64,000 nucleotides of DNA from Gaertneriomyces semiglobifer (GCA_025558075.1 JAHLKF010000013.1:1-64000), one strand, 5' to 3'; positions 10,944-22,192 are shown, counted from the stretch's first letter. Translations and numbers: made by a program. The notes: a model not told the origin generated them from the sequence alone.

Positions 10944-12794
10944 TCATTGGTGACGGACGAAAGACTTTCTTCGTCGGTCGCGGGTTGTTTTTGTGATCTT
11001 CAGCATTGCGGGTGTCATCCATGTTGGTCGTAGGTAGCTCCGCGGCACAGACGGGGTGATGTTGTCGCTCTCAGCAGACATCTTCTCGATGTGTCGCAAA
11101 CTCACGGCCTGGCATACCAACAGTGGGTGAGCGACAAGCTTCACCTCCAAGGATTCTCTCTTGACTTTAAGATACTTACCGAAAAGGCATCCAGCAGCGC
11201 GATGGAATCAACCAATGGCAACATTTCGTTCAAGCTGGTAGGAACAGCCAACTTTCCCGCCTCAACCAAAGTGTAGAGACCGTCACCGTGCAGAAACGCA
11301 AAGTAAAAACAAAGTTTATTACCTATTGAGATTGGCGCGCGAAGTTGAGGTGCTTGCAAAAGTTCGGTCATGGTGCCATAGCGAGAGCTCACTTACCGAC
11401 TGCCTGAACCACAGGGATGGTTGGACAACTGATTCCTTCTTCCACAAGATTGTCAATAGCCATTTTGGCAAATTTACCAAGGCGGAGAAGGTCGAGATTC
11501 AATGCGAAGGTATCGCCTTGCGCGCTGTGCGGCTTAACCTCTCCATACCCCACTTCGAAGTGCTCATGCGAGGCTTTGATGGTAAACAACTTCATGTCGG
11601 GTTGCCGCGCCCTACCACTGCTGAACTCTGTCTTGGCTTTTGCCTTGCAAGCTGCTGTAGACTGGGTGTTGGGCCACCCCAGCCGGATAGTACCCCGATT
11701 GGAAAGAAAGGGGCGAAGAAATGGGTGCAACAAAGTGGCCATCAGATCAGATTCGGAATCATTGGCTAACACAATTGGCTTGGTCGGCAAGCTGGTAAAG
11801 CATCCCCGAAAGGTGTCCAAAATGCGCTTCTCTGCCGGATTATCAATCATGCGGTGCAGTAGTTTAGCATCCGCGTCATGATCCAAGGATCCAACCTTGG
11901 CGATATTTTTGCACATGCGGCGCAAAAACATCTCAAGGTCTTCACTTAGCTCTTGGACGGAGAACCCCACCTCCGACAGAAGATGATCGCGAAAATCATC
12001 AAGGAACGACTCCTCATAAAATTTGAGAATGGTTAACGAATGCTCGCCTGTTCTCAAGAGCAGTATCGACGACAGCGCGAGCAGTTCATGGACGTTGGAC
12101 TCAAGGGTAAGTCCTTGAGTTGATCCTGTTTTGTACGCGGCCTTTTGGTACGCAAAGAATTGCTGCGATACATTAACTTTGCGAAAGGTCACCTCGTCGG
12201 TTGCTGCTTGAAATTGGACGTCGACATCGATATCAAGAAAAACCGGCTGTCGCATGACAACGTCAGCGTCATCTTCTTCATCTTTATCCCCTTGATCCTC
12301 TTCTTCAGGGGCCCACGGATTTTCCCTCTCTGGATGCACACAAGGTACGCGTCTTGTGGCAGGGCGGGTCGACGTCAGGGGCGATCCTGGTCGTTTGGTT
12401 AATATGTGGTTCAACAGAGTACCGTGGGCTGCACTCTGGTTGGCTTGCGCGGTGCTCTGTTGCTCTTGGACCCTCAACAACGACTCATCCACCAAACGCA
12501 CGTGCTCCGCTTCTTGAAGGGAGAAGAACACGTCCTTGCACTATCGGGCACAGCAGAGTCAGGCTCTCTACAACTTGAATGACCACGGCTATTCGCAACA
12601 CTCACCGCCAAGCTATTCTCCAGAGCCTTCACTTGCCGCTTCCTCCGATCTTCACACGATATTGAGTTTTTTCCCGCCAACTGTTCGCCTACGAATGCTT
12701 GGTACTCTTGCCAGGAAGCCTTGGGTCGCTCGCGAAGAAAGGTCCTCATCACCTGGATATGGCGAGGGACTCGGTTAGGGGTAGGAGAACTCAT
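10944..12794 (-). CDS. hypothetical protein with PD-(D/E)XK-like core
   Basis: Exons 12794-12606, 12540-11397, 11322-11180 and 11108-10944 join in frame to 546 residues. I do not recognise a named family with certainty. The N-terminal half is helical and charged, with an acidic stretch (EEEDQGDKDEEDDADV). The C-terminal half has QPDMKLFTIKASHEHFEVGYGEVKP, that is, a PD motif, a beta hairpin and an E-x-K motif, followed by LNLDLLRLGKFAKMAID and, after the third exon junction, KLCFYFAFLHGDGLYTLVE. This D...E-x-K arrangement is the signature of restriction-endonuclease-like (PD-(D/E)XK) folds, and the whole block resembles a family of lineage-expanded hypothetical proteins of early-diverging fungi known to me only by pattern. 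Catalytic activity is inference. It sits beside the tandem repeat array at 13041-13454. Confidence 0.7.
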
Positions 12795-13040
12795 TCTTGG
12801 TCACGGCGGTGTTTGCTGAATTGGTAGCATGTTGGAATGGACCAAGCGCAACGTTTCCCACAACAGCCGGACGCTCTTCGGCATTTTTGACCCGTTAATT
12901 CCGCGGAATCAGAACACGGGGTTAGGGCTAAGTGATTGGGTGGCATAGTTTTGGTACGCGTCGTATAAATGCCTGTCGTGGCATTTGCTGTTTAGTACTT
13001 TGCTGCGTCTGCAATCATCGCTCTCGCCGTGGTAGTCATG
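12795..13040. promoter_or_regulatory. possible promoter region upstream of repeat array
   Basis: This region lies between the start of the PD-(D/E)XK-like gene and the repeat array. It has a 10-bp palindrome TTCCGCGGAA near 12897-12906 and a TATAAAT at 12964-12970, about 75 bp before the array on the plus strand. No coding region is apparent. Confidence 0.25.
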
Positions 13041-13454
13041 CAGTAACGGTTGCCACTGCAAAGTGGTGACGGGAGAGGGCATCGACTGTTTGTTGGTGTC
13101 TCTTTTCTAGGCAAGGACCTCGCGTTGTGGGGTACCTGTCCGCCGGCAGTCACCTGTATCAGCTGGTGGCCGGTTTGCTGTTTGGCATTCTTCTTGACAA
13201 GGACCTCGCAGTGTGGGGTACCTGCCCGCTGGCAGTCACCTGTATCAGCTGGTGGCCAGTTTACTGGTTTACAGCAATGGTTGCCACTGCAAAGTGGTAG
13301 CGGGAGAGGGCATCGACTGTTTGTTGGTGTCTCTTTTCTAGGCAAGGACCTCGCGGTGTGGGGTACCTGCCCGCCGGCAGTCACCTGTATCAGCTGGTGG
13401 TCGGTTTGCTGGGTTTTGCAGTAATGGTTGCCACTGCAAAGTGGTAGCGGGAGA
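13041..13454 (+). repeat. tandem repeat array of two alternating modules with conserved hairpins
   Basis: Two modules of about 70 bp alternate: A (13041-13110, 13272-13341, partial 13419-13454) and B (13111-13180, 13198-13265, 13342-13411), giving the order A-B-B-A-B-A'. Module A contains a 9-bp stem closed by a GCAA tetraloop (CCACTGCAAAGTGG core, e.g. 13280-13301 and 13427-13448). Module B contains CTGCC-CGCC-GGCAG and a CACC...GGTG stem. Copies are about 95 percent alike. Open frames cross the array on both strands, but they change with the repeat and look non-coding. It could be a minisatellite, the remnant of a small element, or a structured RNA. Confidence 0.85.
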
Positions 13455-14688
13455 TGACACACGGTGTGATTTGTCTTCGTGAGCAACAAGAGGCGAGAAA
13501 TACTCTCCCAGAAAGCTGTGATGTACCTCAGGGATTGAAGGTAAAATGTCTGAAACCACCTCTCAAATTCTACCTAATTCTATCTTATTGTTGACGAAGA
13601 TGCAGATGGTTAGCGCCTGGTAGAATGGGGCTGATCCCAAGTTGTGTTGACAAGTAGAGGAAAAGGCATAGTGCCGGTGAAAGCATCCATCAACCGGACA
13701 GAACAACCATGCCTGATGATGAAAACCACCCAAACCATTTGAAACGTTCGATAGTTGATGCGATATTCTGGGAACGAAGTTACAGTCTGGCTCATGTGGA
13801 GATAAAGGTAAGATGTTTTTGCCGAAAAGTTTACAGGAATATAGTTGGTGTACATGTACATTTACGGTAAAAAATATTCCACCATCCAACTTGTCGTAAA
13901 CGATTGCGTTGGGTGCGGGAAGGGCCTTTTATTTCCTGGCCGGACGCGACGCCTGCCATCCTGCAAAGTATGCATATGGTCAGTTTCGTGGATCCCTGGT
14001 GGTTGCCGTCAAGATGAGACGGATCGGACGGTGGCGTCAGTCTGTTCCGTCGTGTGCCGAGTGTAGAACGCCTTTGCGATCTTTGGTCTGCCTCTGATTA
14101 GAGGAAATCGCGGTCAATGCCGCTCGTTTGGAGAAGTACACGACGGAAGTACTTCGATCCAGCTGCCTCCACTCATCCGTCCACATGCATCAAACACCCA
14201 TGCAATCATCGCTTCATTGTATTTAGGAAAGGCAGGTGTCAAAACTAAACCATGACAGTTCTCGGCGATTTCTCGCTTGCAATGACGGTCGCTATCGTAC
14301 TCTCGCACACGCGACCTTGCTTTGACGTGCATGAAGTACTTCCAGCGTGAAGTTACAGCAATCACCCAGGAGGTTGCCGTCTTAACCAGAACGTGTGTTC
14401 ATTTTTAATAAGGTCCTGCGACGGATTGAAAATGGAACATTGTAAGGGTCAACCGTAAGTAAACTCGGTAGTCGATGACATTGTCGGAGTGGCAGCACGC
14501 GTGTTCCTGAGCTTTTGCAGGGATGCATTCAAAATCTTAGGGGAAAAGAATCGAGTTTGCTAAATAATCCTTCCATTGTTATACTTCCATTGAAAGAGAA
14601 GTGGATTTATTCAGTTGGAGACAGTTTCTCCCTGTGCGTTCGCTCCTCACGTTATCAGAAGCTTTTACACTGAACACGGATTCACATT
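13455..14688. other. gene-poor stretch, no confident gene
   Basis: About 1.2 kb between the array and the carbonic anhydrase gene. The most protein-like frame is 14114-14365 on the minus strand (83 codons, with PKYNEAMIAWVFDACGRMSG), but it has no partner exons that I can find and no known family. The end nearest 14689 must hold the carbonic anhydrase promoter. Confidence 0.35.
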
Positions 14689-15741
14689 ATGGCTCCAGCC
14701 CCTGAACCCGCCGACACTCGCGAGATCCAGCAGTTGGATCCTTCGACCATCACTGACCGCATTCTTCGCGCTAACGACGAAATTGTGCCCGCTGGCGCTC
14801 ATACACAGGCAGCCCAGCTGTTCCAAGCCAGCATGCAACAGCCATCCTCCGAAAACGTTCACGGCGGCAACAAGCAAGTCATGCATGATGAGTACCCAGT
14901 TGATCAAAAACTGGCAGTACACATGCACATGCCTGCTGGGGTGGGGTCATCTTGATCGTGATTGTTCTTTGGAACGTTTTTATGCTGACACTCATAATTT
15001 CAGGATTCAGAAATGCAAAAGTTCCTTCGGGGATTCCGCCGCTTCCACAAGACCTACTTCCACGAGAACACATCGCTGTTTTCTAAGCTTCAGCACGGCC
15101 AAGCACCCAAAACCTTATTGATTGGGTGCTGTGATTCCCGCTGCGATCCCGCTATCATCACGGACTGCGATCCTGGAGACCTCTTTGTTATCCGAAACGT
15201 TGCCAACCTTGTCCCACCGTATATACCGAATGAGGACCAGAGGCATCACGGTACAAGCGCTGCCGTGGAGTTTGCGGTAAAGGGACTCGGTGTTGAGACA
15301 ATTATTGTACTCGGCCACACAGCATGCGGAGGTATCAACGCGTTGATGAACACCGATTTGACCGGTAAAAACTACGAATTCATCTCCTCATGGATGGCCA
15401 TAGCTACGCCAGCGAAAGAGCGCACTCTGAGGGAATTCGCTGACGCTGATGAAGAAACACAGCGGATCGCCTGTGAGCACGCGTCTATTTTGCTGTCCTT
15501 GGAAAACTTGATGGGGTACCCATTTATTCGTGAAAGACTTGACAAGGACCAGATCAGCGTGAATGGGTGGTATTTCGATTTCAAGAGGGGTGATTTGATG
15601 GCTTATAACCCGGATACTCATGCCTTTGAGACCATGGCTACTCCCGAAAGCCCCGAACGTCAAGGAAGTGGACGGGACGTGGCACGCAAGGCGTCGGTGA
15701 GGGACGTTGGTGGGACTGCATGTGCATTGCCGGTTCCCTGA
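14689..15741 (+). CDS. beta-class carbonic anhydrase
   Basis: Two exons (14689-14916, 15004-15741) encode 321 residues. Zinc ligands and the catalytic Asp-Arg pair are in LLIGCCDSRCDP and the second ligand set in VLGHTACGGINAL; other family blocks are GDLFVIRNVANLVPPY and SVNGWYFDFKRGDLMAY. The enzyme interconverts CO2 and bicarbonate, feeding carboxylases and pH control. Compared with the usual 200-230 residues it has an N-terminal extension of about 75 residues (no clear presequence; it starts MAPAPEPADTREIQQ) and a C-terminal tail rich in Ser/Arg/Gly. The donor at 14917 was chosen because it restores KLADSEMQKFLRGFRRFH, a plausible lead into the conserved core. Confidence 0.92.
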
Positions 15742-16131
15742 TTTGTATTTTGTCGTTAATAAACTCCATTTTGGCGAACGAGCTCAAATTTCCTGTTGCT
15801 TTCAATCTTTTCAAACTGTATGTGTATCAATAACAGTTGTGAATATTGATAACACTTTGTGACGACTTGGGCTGATGTGAAGACGACAAGGCAAAGAAAG
15901 TAAACGGCGACGACGACGACGAACGGCAGCAACAAACAGTGGCGAACGACGGTGATGGCTGTTGGATGGATGTGCATGTACATGTGTGATTTTACTAGAT
16001 AATGTCTCCATCGATTGCATAAGGGTCTCTCGCGGAAAGTTCTCTTGCCGTGCACCGGAAAGAAGGCGAACCTACACTGGGAGGCAAGCTGCAATACGGC
16101 ACGAGTTCCTTGAGATTCCACGGCCTTCAGA
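15742..16131. other. intergenic region, nothing recognised
   Basis: 390 bp between two tandem plus-strand genes. It is expected to hold the 3' UTR of the carbonic anhydrase gene and the promoter of the peptidase gene. There is a stretch of CGACGACGACGACG near 15909-15925; no gene is visible. Confidence 0.35.
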
Positions 16132-16961
16132 ATGGTTGCCATCCCGCAGGACGGCCAAGACTTTGGCGACCGGCTTGCGCCATCGCCTGAACAGCGACGA
16201 ACCATGATTTTCATTGCTGTGTACACAGTAGCCATTGCTATTTTATGGAATGTGCCGTACCTGAAGCAGATACTTTGGCCATTCAAGATCGTCACTGTTG
16301 CGCTGCATGAGTTTGGACATGCCTCCGTCGGTTTATGTACGGGTGCGAAGATTGTGTCAGTCACATTGGACCCCAATGAAGGAGGTTTAACACAAATGCG
16401 AGGCGGCAACCCGTACTGCACCTTGCCTGCCGGTTATCTTGGGTCAGCATTCTGGGGTGCTCTGATGATCTTCGCTGGATTCGACATCCTGGCTAGCAAG
16501 ATAGTTTCGGTATTGATCGGCGTAGCGATGCTCGCCACTCTGTGGTGGGCACGCAATTGGTTGGCCAGGGGGATTACCGTTTTGTTCATTGGGTTGATTG
16601 TATTACTGTGGTGGGTGAAGGATGCCTATTACTTGAGATATGTTGTTCTGTTCATGGGGTAAGTCCTGATCTCCCTTGACCTTCCGAATTGGACTTGCCT
16701 TTCTTACGGTGCTTTTGTAGCGTAATGAGCTGTCTGTACAGTCTCTGGGACATTATCGAGGACTTGGTAACGCGCAAAGTGAATGAGTCGGATGCAACAC
16801 AGTTCTCCCAACTGTGTTGTGGCGGCTGCTGTGCACCGCAACTCTGGGGTGTGTTGTGGTTTTTAGTGTCGCTCGTCTTTTTGGCAATTGCGGTCATGGC
16901 GGCCCTGTTGGTCTTCAAGGAAGAGGACGCCAACCCTGGTGCGGTTCCTGGTACGCCGTAG
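16132..16961 (+). CDS. peptidase M50B-like multipass membrane protein
   Basis: Two exons (16132-16658, 16721-16961) encode 255 residues. The zinc-protease motif HEFGH follows a membrane segment (IFIAVYTVAIAILW) in VTVALHEFGHASVGLCTGA, and at least four further hydrophobic segments follow (LGSAFWGALMIFAGF, IVSVLIGVAMLATLWW, ITVLFIGLIVLLWW, LWFLVSLVFLAIAVMAALLVF). This is the fungal M50B-like family (a single conserved domain of about 200 residues); its physiological substrate is not established. Between the last two segments lies CCGGCCAPQ, a cysteine cluster facing one side of the membrane. Confidence 0.85.
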
Positions 16962-17117
16962 ATAGAGCAAACCTATTAAGTAGGACATATTTTTTGGGAC
17001 AACATAGCATTTGTGTATTTGTGTAATTGGCATGTGTTTGCGATTTGTGAAAAGTCCAAGGATCTCGCGGTGCGCACTTTCCATTCCATCGCCCTCACAC
17101 ACAGCCTGTCCCTAAAC

Positions 17118-17681
17118 ATGTCGCACTTTGAAAAGGGAGTGGTTCCGCGCCAAGGCCTCAACGGTGCCGGCCTTAAAGTCCTGATTGGTATGTGCCTGCA
17201 TATGCATATACTCACCTGCGGACGAAGATTTGTGCGTACCTGACACACATGCCCGACAGTGCACACCAGATGGAACCTCGAGATTGTCCAAGCGCTTGTC
17301 AATGGTGCAGTTGACACTCTTGTGACTAACGGTGTTTCGAAAGAGGACATCACCATCCGCGATGTCCCCGGTGCCTACGAACTTCCCTTTGCCACACAAT
17401 CTCTTCTCGCCCAGGGGACGTACGATGCGGCGATCTCCATCGGTGTGCTGATCAAGGGATCTACAATGCATTTTGAATATATTGCTGATGCCACCAGCCA
17501 TGGACTCATGAGAGTTGGATTGGATACCAAGAAACCCGTGATCTTCGGGGTACTCACCTGCCTCACTGATGATCAGGCGTTCGAGAGAGCCGGTTTAGGC
17601 AAAGGAGAGAAGAAAGGCCATAATCATGGTGTGGACTGGGGCCAAGCTGCGATCGAAATGGCTCGACTTGCCCGGGGTTAG
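17118..17681 (+). CDS. RIB4: 6,7-dimethyl-8-ribityllumazine synthase
   Basis: Two exons (17118-17187, 17260-17681) encode 163 residues. It shows VHTRWNLEIVQALVNGA, the substrate loop DVPGAYELPFATQSL, the catalytic-loop histidine in GVLIKGSTMHFEYIAD, and FGVLTCLTDDQAFERAG. The enzyme condenses 5-amino-6-ribitylamino-uracil with 3,4-dihydroxybutanone phosphate, the penultimate step of riboflavin synthesis. The loop near GKGEKKGHNHG is a fungal/plant-type insertion before the C-terminal helix GVDWGQAAIEMARLARG. The gene ends 84 bp from the convergent SRP receptor gene. Confidence 0.96.
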
Positions 17682-17765
17682 AATACCATATCACAAGTGA
17701 TTAACATACTGGACGATGATGCCGCCTGCTTTCAGAGTTCATTGCCTTATAATTAAAATTATATT

Positions 17766-19947
17766 TCAACGCCCCAACAGCGACGTTACTATACTCTTAA
17801 CATTCATTTTGCGAAGATCCGTGTATGTCTGTCCTGTTCCTACGAACAGAATCGGCTTTCCAGTGATATAAGTCATAGACAGAGCAGCGCCAACCTGTAC
17901 AATTGCGGTAAGTAACGCCCACGGTCAAATAGAATTCCACTCGTATATTACCTTATCGTCGATTGTATCGAACTTTGTCAAGATCATACCGTCAATCTGC
18001 CTGGGGTTTTGCATCCCGGAGAAATCCTTCAATGCCTGGTTAAACTTCACCAGCTGGTCGACGGCTTCATTGCCGACAAGTGCTTCGCCCACAAAGATGA
18101 CCTTGTCGGGTTGATTTACCGCTACGAGCTAAGTTGGAAACCGTCGTCAGCGGCGGCGTGGTAATAAACGGGCATATAAGGCTTACCTTGGCCAGAGCGC
18201 GCATCAGTGGTTCATTATCCTGCATGCGACCAGCAGTGTCGATCAGCACGACATCATACTTGTGAGTGTGGGCTAGATCAATTGACAATGAGGGTGGTAC
18301 AATCAATGGCGTGGCCGGTCCAATTCGTAAGACTTACCATATGCAACCGCATCCTTAGCAATTCCTGCTGGGTCCTTCCCATACCCTCGGTCGTACAAAT
18401 CAACAACAGAGCCTGGTAGAACCGCCCGCAGATTACGCTCATGCACTCGGAGCTGCTCCACCGCCCCACTCCGAAAAGTGTCACAGGCTGCGATCAGTAT
18501 CTTGAGCTTGTTCTGCAGCAGCCAGAAACAAACTTTAGAGAGATTCGTCGACTTGCCCACACCGTTTACCCCGACGAAAGTGATCGTATACGGCCGCTTT
18601 TCCGCCTTTGCGGCAAGGATATCGCGCAAAACATCCGTCGAACTCCGCGGTGTGAGTACGCGGCTGAGCGCAATTTCCATCTGATCTCTGACAGCTGCTG
18701 TGAGGGATTTGAATCCGGATAAGGTTTTCCCAGCCAACCCATTCGCGACGGACTCGCACACATGATCCGCAACGTCTGCCGCCACGTTTTTATTGATCAT
18801 GTGCTCCCGCATTTTTACCATGGCTGGCTCCAGTTGTTCCTGCGTCAGCACTTGTCCAGTAGTGAAGCGATTGATGAAAGACATGAAGCCTCCAGCTTTC
18901 GGCTTTTCTGACGCGGTCATTCCAGCCAAGTCTTCATCTTCAGACTCAGACTCAGACTGTCCAATCTCATCCATATCCGCAGCGTCGTAAAGGCCGTCCC
19001 GGGTCAGGGTGCCCATATGTGTTCCTACGAGCTCCCGAGTGCTTCCAATCGCTGTCGGCTCCTTTTCTTCGCTATAGTCCAGATTCGTTGTGGCGGCTGT
19101 CCCTGCAACGCCCCCCACCCATGTTCTAGCCTCCTTTTTCCTTTTCCCCACAGCCGGTGAACTCTCCGATTCGCTTTTGTCAGAACCCGTGCGACTGCCT
19201 ACCGAAGATCTCCCACCACGTTTGGTGGCCGATTTCCGTCCGCCCTTTTTACCTAATCCCAAAGCCGCTAATTTTTGATCTAAGTTTTCGGTAGAAGATG
19301 TCCCATTGGTGACGTTTTCACTCGCGGGAGAATCTTTGATCTCCTTTTGCTTGCTTCCAGCAAGCGTGTTTTGAAACGCGGCTGTCTCTTGAAACTTTCT
19401 GGGTGCCTTGGACCTTTGTGCTTGCTAAAGTATCAACTGTTTAACGTCGTACACCGCGTACTCTATGGTTGGAAAGGGCATGCGCATACCTGGGCATAGT
19501 CAGCCTCTAAAGCGCGAAGTAAGGTTTCAAAGCTCTCATCGAAACCATCATAACGGTGCAACGTCTCCTTGTCGCCAATTTCTTCAGAAAACTGTTTGCA
19601 GAAAAGTCGTTTGAATCCTTCCAGCAGATCATCGATGTATGCCAGTTGCAGAATCTTTTGGTATACAATCTGAATACCGCTGAATAAGATACGGCGATCT
19701 GATGAATAAAACTCATCGCCTCAATGTAGCATACCACAAAAATCAGTCCAAGCTCATTTGCAAACGTCCATTTCACTTGATATGATTCCTTCACATAACC
19801 TTCAGCGTTCGACTTTTCCTCGATGAGAATATCTTGGATGACGCTATCCACGGGGTGTTCAGAGCCAGGACGGTTAACGGCATTCGTGTACGCCTTCGAC
19901 CACAGTACTAGGCCACCTTTTGTGAGCACAGTTACAAGGTCTAGCAT
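17766..19947 (-). CDS. signal recognition particle receptor subunit alpha
   Basis: Minus-strand exons 19947-19735, 19669-19490, 19424-18338, 18272-18187, 18128-17952 and 17894-17766 encode 623 residues. The N-terminal SRX longin domain starts [16 protein letters not shown] and continues [19 protein letters not shown]; a charged linker ([21 protein letters not shown]) follows; then the NG domain with G1 [23 protein letters not shown]3 [13 protein letters not shown]4 TKFD, and [11 protein letters not shown] at the end. It is the ER docking GTPase that pairs with SRP54 and hands ribosome-nascent chains to Sec61. Strikingly, the next gene, divergent across 310 bp, is Sec61 alpha itself. Confidence 0.96.
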
Positions 19948-20257
19948 GTTCAGAAGTCGCTTTCCTAGTAGCGGTTTACATTTTTGGGACTGCGACGAGC
20001 CTTGTCAGCGTCAAGTTTCAAGTCCGCGGGCTGCACGCGTAATACGGCACAGTCATGGAGTGGGGTTAGGGCTCCGCGAGACGGCTCAGTGAGCGACGAC
20101 GTGTCCAGCGAAGACGAGGGCCTTGTCGTCGTCGTGGACAATCTGCTGCTGCCAGAACTGATTTCTTGTAGATCCCCAGACGACTCAAACAAAGGGAGCA
20201 GAATTTACTGTACGCTCACTGGTTCGTCCTAACAGTGAGGTCCCTGTATCCTTCACC
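19948..20257. promoter_or_regulatory. shared divergent promoter region SRP receptor alpha / Sec61 alpha
   Basis: 310 bp separate the two start codons, so this must carry both promoters and 5' UTRs. A serine/threonine-rich minus-strand frame (19965-20192) lies here but has no family features and I do not count it as a gene. Confidence 0.5.
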
Positions 20258-21930
20258 ATGTCTTGTAAGTTTGCCGTTGTCGATATCACGGACGAACGAT
20301 CGTGCTAGATGCTGATGTGGATCTTGCCCTATCAACAGTCCGATTCCTACATGTTCTCAGGCCTTTCATTTCTCTCATGCCGGAGGTGGCCGCTCCGGAC
20401 CGGAAAGTGGGTTTCTGCGCAGCCGAATGTCTCTACGGTCACCATCTGATCAGATCGTTCATTAGGTACAATTCCGGGAGAAAGTGATGTGGACCGCCAT
20501 TACTCTATTCATCTTCTTGGTATGCTCCCAGATTCCACTCTTCGGAATCATGCAGTCTGAGAGCTCCGATCCCATGTACTGGATGCGTGTCATCATGGCT
20601 TCGAACCGTGGTACGCTCATGGAAATGGGTATCACCCCTATTGTCACGTCTGGAATGATTATGCAATTGCTGGCCGGTGCAAACATTATTGAAGTCGACT
20701 ACTCATTGAAGGAAGATCGTGCCTTGTTCGCTGGCGCACAGAAATGTAGGTCACCGCACTATCGGGTGTGCTTCCCCAAACGTGGTTGCTGATGACCTCG
20801 TTCCACAGTGTTCGCCATGGTGATTGCTATCGGTCAGGCTACGGTGTCTGTCTGGTCTGGAGTCTACGGTGACCCCAAAGAGATTGGCGCTGGAATCTCT
20901 CTTTTGCTCATCTTGCAGTTGTGCATTGCGGCGTTGATCACCATGCTCCTCGACGAGCTGTTGCAAAAAGGCTACGGTCTCGGATCCGGTATCTCCTTGT
21001 TCATTGCCACCAACATTTGCGAGACCATCGTTTGGAAGGCATTCAGTCCCACTACTTACAACACTGGTCGCGGAACCGAATTCGAAGGCTCCATTGTTGC
21101 TCTCTTCCATCTCCTGTTTACACGTAACGACAAATTCCGTGCTCTCAAGGAAGCGATGTACCGCCAGAACCTTCCCAACATGATGAACTTGATTGCCACC
21201 TTCGTTGTATTCGCCGCTGTGATTTATCTGCAAGGTTTCCGTGTGGAAATTCCGGTCAAGTCCAACCGTTTCCGTGGACAACAGGGCAACTACCCCGTCA
21301 AGCTCTTCTACACTTCCAACATGCCTATCATGCTCCAGTCTGCGTTGAGCTCCCAGATCTTCTTCATCTCTCAACTTTTGTACAAGCGGTGGCCGGAAAA
21401 CCTCTTGGTTCGCTTGTTGGGTGTTTGGAAAAGCCCTGAAGGCATCCCTCAAGAGTATGCTACCTCTGGAATTGCTTACTTCATCTCCCCGCCTCACCGT
21501 CTCGCCGATGCTCTCAAGGACCCAGTACACTTCCTTATTTACGTTACATTCATGTTGACTGCCTGTGCATTGTTCTCGAAGACTTGGATTGAGGTGTCTG
21601 GATCTTCTCCCCGGGATGTCGCTCGTCAGCTGAAGGAGCAAGGTCTGGTCATGCGTGGTCACCGTGATGCCAGTATGTACAAGGAGTTGAAGAGAATCAT
21701 TCCAACGGCTGCTGCTTTCGGAGGTCTCTGCATCGGAGCACTGAGTGTGGGTGCTGATCTTCTTGGAGCTATTGGAAGCGGAACGGGTATCCTTTTGGCT
21801 GTGACCATCATCTACCAGGTATGTCGCGGCCGTTATTCTCGTCTGCGTTCGTATATTCACATTTTGCATATCCTTTCAGTACTTTGAGATCTTCCTCAAA
21901 GAACAGCATGAAGGCGCAGATTTGTTCTAA
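20258..21930 (+). CDS. SEC61: protein transport protein Sec61 subunit alpha
   Basis: Exons 20258-20264, 20339-20406, 20466-20745, 20809-21818 and 21880-21930 encode 471 residues of the ten-TM ER translocon channel. Landmarks: [22 protein letters not shown] (start helix), [21 protein letters not shown], the plug/TM2 region, [59 protein letters not shown] and the last exon [16 protein letters not shown]. The first coding exon has only 7 nt (ATG TCT T) and the codon is completed in exon 2; this is supported by the conserved [12 protein letters not shown] start but should be confirmed with RNA. Convergent with the alpha/beta hydrolase gene. Confidence 0.96.
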
Positions 21931-22009
21931 ATGGATGCTGTCATTCAGCATGAGTCCTGATGGGAAGTAGACTGTCTACATAAAGGACATGTCATATACA
22001 ATTTGAAGG

Positions 22010-22192
22010 ATGGCTCGCCCACTATTTTGGGCGACTCTAGCAGCAAGTGTTATTTATGCAACGATTGATATAGCTAGCCTCGTATTGAAATCGCATCTGA
22101 TTCCTCATAACGAAGTATCTGCAATATTTGGCGCTCGAGCAGGAAGAAAGATGGGCATACCCTGCGAGCAACCACAATTCAGCTGGGAATAG
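22010..22192 (+). CDS. possible small membrane protein, unrecognised
   Basis: A 60-codon frame starts 80 bp after the Sec61 stop. Its N-terminus is a single hydrophobic segment (LFWATLAASVIYATIDIASLVL) followed by a short polar tail. I recognise no family. It could be a genuine micro-protein or a chance frame within the Sec61 3' UTR; only the hydrophobic start and good ATG context argue for it. Confidence 0.25.
   Translation: MARPLFWATLAASVIYATIDIASLVLKSHLIPHNEVSAIFGARAGRKMGIPCEQPQFSWE

Noticed and set aside
12915..12928. telomere-like GGGTTAGGG
   Set aside because: A single copy, not an array; too short to mean anything.
12992..13489. 165-codon minus-strand frame through the repeat array
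   Set aside because: Its sequence follows the repeat modules (Cys/Gly-rich copies); likely open by chance in a repeat whose stop codons are rare.
14114..14365. 83-codon minus-strand frame
   Set aside because: Protein-like but isolated; noted only within the gene-poor stretch.
20751..21869. 372-codon minus-strand frame
   Set aside because: Antisense to Sec61 alpha exon 4; no known domain.
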